Shown one piece after another: positions 32,977-41,400 of a stretch of DNA of 57,379 bases. The notes below the pieces were generated by a model that was not told where the DNA came from, did not search any database, and saw only the letters and a program-made list of their open reading frames with translations. Source of the DNA: an uncultured bacterium (GTDB lineage Bacteria; Verrucomicrobiota; Kiritimatiellia; RFP12; UBA1067); NCBI GenBank assembly GCA_902802945.1, contig CADCOC010000027.1, forward strand, positions 1 to 57,379, read 5' to 3'. A program made the position numbers and the translations under genes. How positions within the stretch are numbered: the first letter of the stretch is position 1; each line of letters starts with the position of its first letter.

Positions 32977-34872
32977 ATGGAAAAGAAGGCCATCAAGAAA
33001 AACATTTTAATCTCTTATTTCGGATACGAGCATGACCAGCTTGAATACAAGGTGCTAGACAGGACATTCCTCGCCTCTTTCGGGAAAGACGCAAGGACTA
33101 GAGGGTATCTCTCGAGCCTGAGTCCGAAAGACATCAAGAGGACGGACATCTGGCGTCCTTCTGTCGCGCTCGCCTCCTACCCTGACCTAAAGTTCGACGA
33201 TTACTATCTTCTCTACAGCGGACTCAAGGGCTCCATGTTGAAAACCTTTAATGAAGTCGTGGAAGACATCAAGGCGTTACGGCCCGAGGTGAACCTGCAC
33301 ATAGAGGAGATGGCGTTCAAATCACCGTGGGACATGGTGAGCGTGTTCACGAACCTTTACAAGTTTGCCGAAGCCCACGCCTCGGAATTCGGCGCAGAAG
33401 ATACCATGTGTTATGTGAATTGCAACCACGGCACGATGCAGATCAGAGAGTCCCTGTTCATGCTCAGCCAGGAAGGCAAGATTCCCGGCTTGCGAATATT
33501 ACCGTCTCCATGGCACGACAATACAAAACGCGACTACCGGACCCCGGTGGGAAGCTATGCGAAAGACGATCCATCAGACTTCAACGCAGCTTATCGCAAG
33601 CTTTCCAGCGCCACGAAAAGGCAAGCGAAAGGCAAAGGCCTGCTGGAAGGAATGTTCATCGACAAGAGCAACACGGAATTCTTGGATCTGCTCGACCGGA
33701 TACTCTTCGTGGCGCAACGTACAAAGGAGCCGATACTCTTCACCGGACCCACTGGCAGCGGCAAATCGCATCTAGCCCAGAACATCGCAAAGGCAAAGGG
33801 GTTGAAGGATAAATTCGTATCCGTCAACTGCGCAACATTGGGTGGCGACCCGGGAATCATCAAAAGCGAGCTGTTCGGACACGACAGAGGTGACTTCACG
33901 GGTGCGATCAGTACGTGCGACGGAAAGCTGCAACAGGCTAACGGGGGAATCCTCTTCCTCGATGAGATTGCCGAACTTCCCCTCGACTCCCAGGCGATGC
34001 TCCTGACGGCCATCGAGACCAAGAAGTTTAGGCGTCCGCATTCGACGGTGGACATACAATGCGACTTCATGCTCATCTGCGGCACCAACAAGGATCTGTG
34101 GGAAGAAGTCAAGGCCAAGCGATTCCGCCTGGATCTGCTGGAGCGCATCAACACCTGGCATTTCCACCTCCCAGGCCTCGCGGAAAAAGAACGCCCCGGC
34201 TATGCCGCAAGGCGGAAAGACATCGCCCTCAATTGCCAACAGGTATTGAATGAGTACAATAAAAAGTATTCCTCGCATCTTGAATTCGCTACCGACGCAT
34301 TAAGGCGCTTCATCGAATATGCAGAAGCAGACACCACCGAATGGAAGGGCAACTTCCGTGAATTCAACGCCATGATCTTCAGAATGGCGACACTCGCAGA
34401 CGGTCTTCAGATTGAGTTACATGACGTCGAACGGGAAATCAAATACGCCGAGGCCGAACAAAAATCATACAAGACCGACGACAATGTTTCGACAATAGCG
34501 GCCAACACCCCTACAATTACAACGGAGCAAGATAGACATCCAACCGCGTCGCAAACCATTCATACGCCAACCCCAACCTCTACCCTTCCCGACGCCTCCT
34601 GCAAATTCGAGTTCCTGCGCGAACTGCTTGGCGAGAAGTACGCCGAGCTCCGCCTGGATGAACTCGCCCAACTTGCCTTCGTCGCCTCGGTCTGCGCGGA
34701 CGCGAAGAACCAGGCGGACGCCAGCCGACGCCTCCGCATCAATCAGAACGACTCAAAGGACGGTTCCCCGCAACTCTTCAAGTACCTGTACCATTTGGGT
34801 TTGAACTTCGACAAGGTCAAGTCCTTTGCGCGCGGGCTCAAGCCCTCTGATTCGTCTCAAGTGCGCAGATAG
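32977..34872 (+). CDS. rtcR: RtcR-type CARF/sigma-54-dependent activator
   Basis: 631 residues, start after AGGAGG (MEKKAIKKNILISYFG). The N-terminal 190 residues match the RtcR/CARF-like sensor fold with NCNHGTMQIRESLFML. The central AAA+ domain has TGPTGSGKSHLAQN (about residue 257), a GDFTGA loop at about 306 in place of GAFTGA, and GGILFLDEIAELPLDSQ. RtcR senses RNA ends made by damage and switches on the RNA repair operon rtcBA through sigma-54. No rtcB or rtcA is in this window. The DNA-binding C-terminus is present but weakly recognisable. Its end overlaps the end of the convergent helicase gene by 16 bases. Confidence 0.85.
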   Translation: MEKKAIKKNILISYFGYEHDQLEYKVLDRTFLASFGKDARTRGYLSSLSPKDIKRTDIWRPSVALASYPDLKFDDYYLLYSGLKGSMLKTFNEVVEDIKALRPEVNLHIEEMAFKSPWDMVSVFTNLYKFAEAHASEFGAEDTMCYVNCNHGTMQIRESLFMLSQEGKIPGLRILPSPWHDNTKRDYRTPVGSYAKDDPSDFNAAYRKLSSATKRQAKGKGLLEGMFIDKSNTEFLDLLDRILFVAQRTKEPILFTGPTGSGKSHLAQNIAKAKGLKDKFVSVNCATLGGDPGIIKSELFGHDRGDFTGAISTCDGKLQQANGGILFLDEIAELPLDSQAMLLTAIETKKFRRPHSTVDIQCDFMLICGTNKDLWEEVKAKRFRLDLLERINTWHFHLPGLAEKERPGYAARRKDIALNCQQVLNEYNKKYSSHLEFATDALRRFIEYAEADTTEWKGNFREFNAMIFRMATLADGLQIELHDVEREIKYAEAEQKSYKTDDNVSTIAANTPTITTEQDRHPTASQTIHTPTPTSTLPDASCKFEFLRELLGEKYAELRLDELAQLAFVASVCADAKNQADASRRLRINQNDSKDGSPQLFKYLYHLGLNFDKVKSFARGLKPSDSSQVRR

Positions 34873-36470
34873 TAGCGTGCGTCGCCCTTCGATGTTGCAC
34901 CGTATGGGTGATAGAGTGCCGGACGGAGACGGGGTAGCACATCCGCCAGACACTCATCCGCCGCATGCAGCACCTCCTCAACCTGCGTCCCCCGTCGGTA
35001 CTTGTTCGAGGTCTCGTTGTAGCCGAAGTAGTCCATCAGCATGGCCAGTTCGCCCGGCTTCGGTTCACGGCCGTCCGCCGAGAGACGTAGGAGCACCATT
35101 CCCCGCAGGAGCTCTATGGCGAGCCGCCGGTGCGACAGCGTGTGCCGCCAAATCTGGTCGACGCATACGCGCAGGTTGAGCGAAAGGGCCGGAACCACCC
35201 GGTCGCCGTCGCGCAGGAAGCAGGAAATCGCCGTCACCCGGTCAAGGCTCGTGCCGAAGCCCTTGTTGAGATGGATGGCGCACGGGGCGGGAACGCCGTC
35301 CCAGCAGACCGCATGCGCCGCCTCACGAAAGCGCGCAAGCGCATCGTAGATGCCACCGAACGCCCGCTCAAGGCGCTCGAGCTTGCGCGCGAACTTCAAG
35401 GGCGCGACCCGCGCCGCACGCCGGAACTCGCTTTTCCGCGCTGCACGGTCATTTTTCTCCCGCACATCCATCCGACGAAGCGTCTCCTTCAGCGTCTGCT
35501 CAATCGCCTCCGTGCCGTCCGTCAGCGCCAGCCAGCGGCCCAGCTGCCACCGGAAGGCGTTGCGCGGGGGCGCCACGCGCTCGAAGAGGTAGCTCGAGTT
35601 CGCGCTCTGCACGATGTTGCAGGCCGCCTTCCCAGGGGCGCGACGCAGACCGCGTCCGCACATCTGGATCGTCGGCAGACGCGAGGCGTCGCGCGCAAAG
35701 ATGCTCGCCACGTCGGGTTGGTCGAACCCCTCCGTGAGCATCGCCACGTTCGCCACCACCTGCACGCGACCACTCGCAAAGGCATCGATCTGGCTCTCCT
35801 TGTCGCTCTCGCCCGTCACCACCTCGCACGCCACGCCGCCTGCGGCGAGGCGTTCGCGAAACGCCACGCATTCGACGATCGTGGAGAAGAACACGAGGCT
35901 TTTCCCCCAGCGCTTGGGGTCCGCCAGATAGAAATCCGCAGCCGTGGCCACACTGTAGTTCGGAATGACGTACGTATTGAACGGGCTGAGGTACCCTTCC
36001 CGCACGAGGCGGCCGATGGAACACGTGCGCACCGTCTCCTGGAAGGAGAGCTTCATGCGGTCCGTCCGCATGGGCGTGGCCGAGAGGCCGATCGTCCACC
36101 TGGCGCGCATCCGCTCGTAGAGGAGCACGCAGCTCTGCGTCGCCTCATGGTGGGCCTCGTCGAGGACGACGAGCTCCACCTCCGGCGGTACCTTCTCGAA
36201 AAGCGAGACGGGGCGGATGTTGTCCTGGTAGAGGTCCCGGTTCGCCTCCATCATCTGGCGCAGCAGATGATGGCGCGGCGCCACCCAACCGACCTTGATT
36301 GGACGCCCCAGGTGTTCCTGGAAACGGTGGATCACCTCCAGGGCCATGTACGTCTTCCCAGAGCCGACAGGCGATTCAAGCAGGACGGAGGTGTGTCCCC
36401 GTTCCGCGAACGCGGACAGCGCCTCCTTGATTGCCTCCTGCTGGTAGGGTCTCTCTTCGTACTGCGTCAC
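34857..36470 (-). CDS. SF2 DEAH-type helicase
   Basis: 537 residues from GTG 36470. AGGAGG sits ten bases upstream and the DUF932 stop one base before, so the two are translationally coupled. SF2 motifs: ESPVGSGKTYMALEV (I), VLDEAHHEATQS (II), GLSATPMRTDRM (III), LTEGFDQPDVAS (V), and QMCGRGLRRAPGK (VI). The C-terminal 200 residues are basic and unrecognised. It looks like a restriction-type or RNA/DNA-unwinding helicase. It is the last gene of the fused RNA polymerase cluster and converges with rtcR. Confidence 0.88.
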   Translation of the reverse strand: MTQYEERPYQQEAIKEALSAFAERGHTSVLLESPVGSGKTYMALEVIHRFQEHLGRPIKVGWVAPRHHLLRQMMEANRDLYQDNIRPVSLFEKVPPEVELVVLDEAHHEATQSCVLLYERMRARWTIGLSATPMRTDRMKLSFQETVRTCSIGRLVREGYLSPFNTYVIPNYSVATAADFYLADPKRWGKSLVFFSTIVECVAFRERLAAGGVACEVVTGESDKESQIDAFASGRVQVVANVAMLTEGFDQPDVASIFARDASRLPTIQMCGRGLRRAPGKAACNIVQSANSSYLFERVAPPRNAFRWQLGRWLALTDGTEAIEQTLKETLRRMDVREKNDRAARKSEFRRAARVAPLKFARKLERLERAFGGIYDALARFREAAHAVCWDGVPAPCAIHLNKGFGTSLDRVTAISCFLRDGDRVVPALSLNLRVCVDQIWRHTLSHRRLAIELLRGMVLLRLSADGREPKPGELAMLMDYFGYNETSNKYRRGTQVEEVLHAADECLADVLPRLRPALYHPYGATSKGDARYYLRT

Positions 36471-36471
36471 C

Positions 36472-37557
36472 TTACGCGGCCTCCTGCGAGAAGTTGATGC
36501 CGCCGAGGTAGAAGTTGCTGGTCCGGACCGCGTTCGGATAGAGGTCCTCGAGGTCGAAGTCCTTGGACAGCACCGTCCCCGCGAAGGAATGGAGCGTGGA
36601 TTCGGGCTTGAGCAGCTCCGCATGGTGCGAGGCGAGCTCGGAGGCGAAGTTGAGGAGGTCGGCCACGCTGCACCCCACGGGCAGGAGCGGACGCTTCTTC
36701 TGTCCGATGTTCGTGAGGTCCGTCACGCCGTAGCGCACGCACGGGTTATCGGCGATTTCATTCAGCCGCTCGCGGAGGAGCATCTGGTTGCGCGTGTTCG
36801 CCACCGACCGGCGAATCAGGCCATCCAACAGCACTACCTCGCCCACCGACGCCTTCGTACCAGCCGCAGTGCACATGCGCTCCTGCAGCATCTCGACGCC
36901 GGACGGGTTGCTGAAGGACGCCAGCAGGCGGCGAAAATGCTCGCCGCTGTTGTCCTTGATTTCCATCTTCGTGCGGAAGAGCGGCGCCTCCGCCACCGCG
37001 CCGTTCGAGCAGACCTGCCGCCATGTGGCGAGGCTCATGTCGGGCATGCCCACGCCGTCCACGGGCACGCGACAGCGTACGCGCACGTGGTAGGTGCTGT
37101 CGTTCGGCACATCCCACGGGTCGTCGAGGTCGAGCATCGCGCTCAGCATGCCGTTGCCGTATTCGACCTCCTGCAGACGGCGGTCCTCGTGCAGGACGCC
37201 CTCGATGAACTTCACGGGCATGGGCAGGCCCTTGTCCTGCGTCAGACCCAGCGCCTGGTTCCGTTCCGTATCGACCGTCACGCGGAGCGCCAGATCGGGC
37301 TCCTTCTCGGCTGCGCGCGTCATCACCTCCAGCGGAGAGAAGAATCCGAACACGCCAAAGGGAATCCCCAGTTCGGCGGCAAGGGTTTTGTAGAACCGGT
37401 CGCTCAGTTTGTAAGTTGTCTGCCCGATGGAAAGACCTTTAATCTTCTCATCGTCGCACTCCAGAACCTCCACCATACGGCGAGGTGTAATGGGAATCGG
37501 CTCAAAACGGTCGCCGATCCGCGAATTCATGTCGATTTTTTCGGTTTTTACTGCCAT
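36472..37557 (-). CDS. DUF932 family protein
   Basis: 361 residues; ATG 37557 with GGAG eleven bases before. TWRQVCSNGAVAEAP and the preceding MLDLDDPWDVPNDSTYHVR pattern match the DUF932 (phage/plasmid-related) family, a group common on phages and plasmids with unknown biochemical role. No signal or membrane segment. Its stop is one base from the helicase start. A 142-base gap with a hairpin separates it from the unknown gene downstream of the RNA polymerase, so it may have a separate promoter. Confidence 0.78.
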   Translation of the reverse strand: MAVKTEKIDMNSRIGDRFEPIPITPRRMVEVLECDDEKIKGLSIGQTTYKLSDRFYKTLAAELGIPFGVFGFFSPLEVMTRAAEKEPDLALRVTVDTERNQALGLTQDKGLPMPVKFIEGVLHEDRRLQEVEYGNGMLSAMLDLDDPWDVPNDSTYHVRVRCRVPVDGVGMPDMSLATWRQVCSNGAVAEAPLFRTKMEIKDNSGEHFRRLLASFSNPSGVEMLQERMCTAAGTKASVGEVVLLDGLIRRSVANTRNQMLLRERLNEIADNPCVRYGVTDLTNIGQKKRPLLPVGCSVADLLNFASELASHHAELLKPESTLHSFAGTVLSKDFDLEDLYPNAVRTSNFYLGGINFSQEAA

Positions 37558-37633
37558 GGCTTTATAATCTCCATAAACAGAAACCGTATGCGCAGTAATA
37601 TCTTTCAAGTTTTCTGAATTTTTTTGAAGCGGC

Positions 37634-37658
37634 GAGAGCCGCCAAAATGGCGGTTCTC
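37634..37658. repeat. hairpin between the 254-aa gene and DUF932 gene
   Basis: GAGAGCCGCC and GGCGGTTCTC pair with one G-U, loop AAAAT. On the minus strand no T-run follows. The core GCCGCCAAAATGGCGG resembles the GCCGCCATCTTGGCGG hairpin near 53.83 kb, so it is probably a member of a dispersed palindrome family. Confidence 0.5.
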
Positions 37659-37699
37659 CATACGGCCGCACTTGTTGTCGTACGCTTGCTGTCCCGGCT

Positions 37700-38464
37700 C
37701 TACTCGGTGAAAACGCTAGCCAAAGGTAGCGAAGCATGCCCCCAGACCAAACGACAATTCTTGCAATAGGCGTGGATGTTCCCCGTGTCTGCCTTTTTCG
37801 ACGGTTCTGCCTTCTTAGAACGAAAGTTGGCGCAGAAATCTGACGTAACAAAGCCCGTCTGCGTCATTGTTTTGTGATTTCCTCTAAACGCTGCCGGACT
37901 TTCAAGAACCTCATTTCCTTCACTCTGCAGCCACTTCGCCACAGCCTCGTAGAACGCAAACTGCTTGCGAACGGCTTCTAGAATCTTGTGCGCCTCCGAA
38001 TCAAACCCATTGGGACGATATCCCAACAGCGGGTTGCGAGGAGGAATACACGCCCATCGCCCCGGTGCCATCTCGACAATTCTGATCTCGTAACTACGAA
38101 GGATAGAATCGAGCGGCGACACCTCCTCGCCGTTTGGTGCCGCATACGCGCCAGAAGAATCGACTTCATCCCGGATTTCGTCGTCATCAATGAAATCCAC
38201 ATCCGAGTCGTAGTCACCCTCTGCGGCATCCGCAATTTCAGCAACATTCTCTTCTTCTACGTCGGTCTCGACAACAATCCGGAAACTGGCGATCATCGCC
38301 TGCAAAATCTGTACTTGAGTGGCACAATCCGCGCGCAAAAACGTCGATGCCTGTATCCGTGTGGACAGTTCAACCTTGGCTTCCTGCTCATGTCTGGTGG
38401 AGACATCCATTCGATTAGACGGCTGCACGATTGTCGCCATCTGCAATCCAAAACCTAAAGCCAT
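37700..38464 (-). CDS. hypothetical protein coupled to fused RNA polymerase
   Basis: 254 residues; ATG 38464 follows the RNA polymerase stop by two bases, so it is almost certainly co-translated. N-terminal 80 residues are helical (QVQILQAMIASFRIVVE), then an acidic tract rich in Asp and Glu (residues about 85-105), then a basic domain with a Cys-containing end (SDFCANFRSKK, IHAYCKNCRLVWGH), which could bind zinc. No family recognised. An acidic middle and a zinc-like end fit a polymerase-associated factor, but that is inference from position. Confidence 0.7.
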   Translation of the reverse strand: MALGFGLQMATIVQPSNRMDVSTRHEQEAKVELSTRIQASTFLRADCATQVQILQAMIASFRIVVETDVEEENVAEIADAAEGDYDSDVDFIDDDEIRDEVDSSGAYAAPNGEEVSPLDSILRSYEIRIVEMAPGRWACIPPRNPLLGYRPNGFDSEAHKILEAVRKQFAFYEAVAKWLQSEGNEVLESPAAFRGNHKTMTQTGFVTSDFCANFRSKKAEPSKKADTGNIHAYCKNCRLVWGHASLPLASVFTE

Positions 38465-38466
38465 GG

Positions 38467-41400
38467 TCACGCTCCCGCTGCAAAACTGTTGAACATCACC
38501 TGCGCCGACGGCGAGGACAGCGGGATGTCCCGCATTTCGCCACTCAGTAATTTCAAGATCGTCTCCTTGTTTGCACGGCGCGCGACCGATTCCATGTCCT
38601 TGCCTTCGTCCACTTTCTTCAACGCGCCGTTGAGGGATTTTGTCCCGTAACCAACGAGAACGCGCCACAAGAGCTGGACATGCCGCGGATCCAGATCACG
38701 GTACGGAGTTATCGCGCCGTCCTCCCCGCACAGACATTTGTAGAATTCATCGTATGTTTTAGCCTTCTTACCGCTCAGGATGAGCGCGCGCACAAACTCG
38801 ATGTCCACTTGGCTCTTCCCCGCATGGGCGCTCTTCATCGAAAGTTGCGTGCCGCGTTCGCCGATCGACTGCGCGGCGATCAATCCCGCCGGGTACCCAA
38901 CTTCTGGCAAAGTGCCGTCCGACAAAGCCCCGTAGCACGCCGCGCAGATGCCAGTTTCGCAACCACAGTTGAGTATCGAACGCTTGCCGCCATCCGGTGT
39001 CTTGCACTTCTTGCACGTAATCGTCACTGGACGCAGGGCATAGACAAGACAACGCGTGAGATCGCCCGCCTTGCCGGTGTTGAGCTTCTTGTCGCACATC
39101 GAAGCGCGAGCGTTGAACGACGACCAGAAGATGTCCTCCCACGACATGCCGCCGACGAGCGAGCCCTGAATATCGAATTTCCGTTTCACCTCTTCGGACG
39201 GCACAAACCCCAGCTTGCCGGTCGCAAGTAGACCGCGAGGATTCGTGAACTGTTTGATCTGCTTTGCACCATTTGCCCCTGAGTTGACCATATCCGCCGC
39301 GAAACCGTTTTTCCCGTCATACACCACAAGGTCGTAGTAACCGAACGAGACACCCTCTTCCGTACATTTCTCGAACGCCGCACGCGCATCCTTCAAGACG
39401 GATTCGGCTTCGCCCTGTTTACAATGCTCTTCCAATCGCTTCTTCGCGGCACCGGAATCGCGCGCGCAGACGAGATATGCGCCCATCACGAAGTCTCGGT
39501 CGTAATTCGGGGTGATCTGTCCGTTCCCCGCCGAAAAGAGATTCGCGGACGGCGCCAGACGCGGCAGCGCCTCCTGTGCAGCGTCGGAAAGCGGCAGGTA
39601 ACCAGCCATCTCGTCGCCGTCAAAATCGGCCCCGAACCCCTTGCATGAAAGCGGCTGCAAACGGAACACCTCGCCGTCTGCGGGCTTTAGGACCTTCACC
39701 TTGAAGGCCTGCATGCTGTATTTGTGGAGAGACGGCTGCCGATTCATGAGCATCCAGAGCGGATCATGTTCAAGGTAGGTTTCAAGCGCCTGCACTTTTT
39801 CTGTGATCGTCGGCACCCCTCCACGCTTAGGCGAGCGCCAGCTGAATCCTGCGGCTGTCGCACCGTGGGACGACAGCGGATGTCCGTCAGCCGTTTCGCC
39901 GGCCACACGGTCCGCCAGGAGTTCCCAAAGGATAGACGCCGGAACGCCGACCTCGTCGAACGCAAGATCCGGCCCCGGAGTAATCACCAAGCGACACGAA
40001 CGGTCCACGCGCCGTCCGAGTCCCTCCCGTCTCACGAGCCCGTGTTTTCCGCAGCATGCGTCACGCAATATCTGAAACACGGTCGCGACCGCCTTCTCGA
40101 TCTGCGTCAACGCCTTCGTCTTTTCTTCTTCCGTCTGCGCCTTAGCATACCGGTCACACGCGGCGACGATGCTCCCATACCCGAACGGATCCTCCTCGCC
40201 TTCGTATCCCACGCGGTACCGGAGCGGCAGGACGGGGACGTAGCGCAGCTTCGGCTGATTAGACAAATTCTTGCCCGTCAACGCTTTCGCGGGATAGTCG
40301 ATCGGCTCCGGCAATTCGATCACGCCCCACTTTTCTTCTTCAGCGCACACGAATGCCTCGTTAAGCGAACCGAACATCGCCGGATCGCACACGCCTCCTT
40401 CGGCCATCTCGTTTTGCTCATTTGCAGCCTTGAGAAGGAAGCGCTCGCCCGGCTTACTCGCACTACACAATTCGCACGGACACAGCACGAGCGCGTCTCC
40501 GATGCTTTCCGCCTGCTTGTCCGACGTCTTGAGGCACATCCTCCGAAGTACCTCGCCCGCATTCACCTTCCTTTTGATGAAACAACGCACATCGCCCACG
40601 CCGTCAATGCCAAGTGCAGAAGTCTTCACCTCCAACGACAAAGTTGTGGCCGAGCCCCCTTTTGTTCCCCAAATCGGCAGTACCTCTAGGCAATCCTCCC
40701 GACTGGGACAACGGGCGTCTCGCCCGTTGCAGGCACCCGAAACGCGCATCCAATAATTGCCATTGCTTTCTTCCAGCGGTCCCTTGATCGTTACGCCAAA
40801 AAGTGACAGCAACGACGCAAGGCTCAGCGTATTCCGCTTGTCGCCCCCATTCCACGTAAAACGCATTCCACCGAACGCAAGCCGTGCGGAATCCTTCGGG
40901 CAGCGGAACTGTGCCGAATGGACCGCTACCGCAGACGCCTTTCCGATTGTCCGTCCCTTGCGATTCTGCTCCTCATTGAGACCGATCCGTTTGAGCAATT
41001 CGTTATCCGACATCCGCGAAAACGACACGGTCTTCTTTTTCGCGTTGACATCCATCTTGATCAGCATGGCCGCAAGATGGGCGGACAAGACTTGGGAGAA
41101 TCCAGTCTGGTCGAGTGCGGGCTTGCCCGCCCCCTTGACGGCGACGGCATCGGAGTTGCGAAGAAGGTCCGCGATGATCGGCTCCGATCCGGGATAGGCG
41201 GAAAGCGCCCACATTTCCATCTCGCCAACGCGTTGCCCGCCGCCGATGAGCCGCCCGTGCGCGGCCTGTCCCGTGGCGCAGGAATACAACGCGTCCTTTC
41301 CGCCGCGGCGCGCCTGCGCCTTCAACGCGGGGATGTGGTGGAGGCGGAAGAAATGCTGATACCCCACCACGATGGGCGATGCCGTCGTCACCTTGCGTCC

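Noticed and set aside
37700..38464. 254-aa protein as a sigma-54 (RpoN) homologue
   Set aside because: A glutamine-containing N-terminus and acidic tract are superficially similar, but no RpoN box or core-binding pattern is visible.
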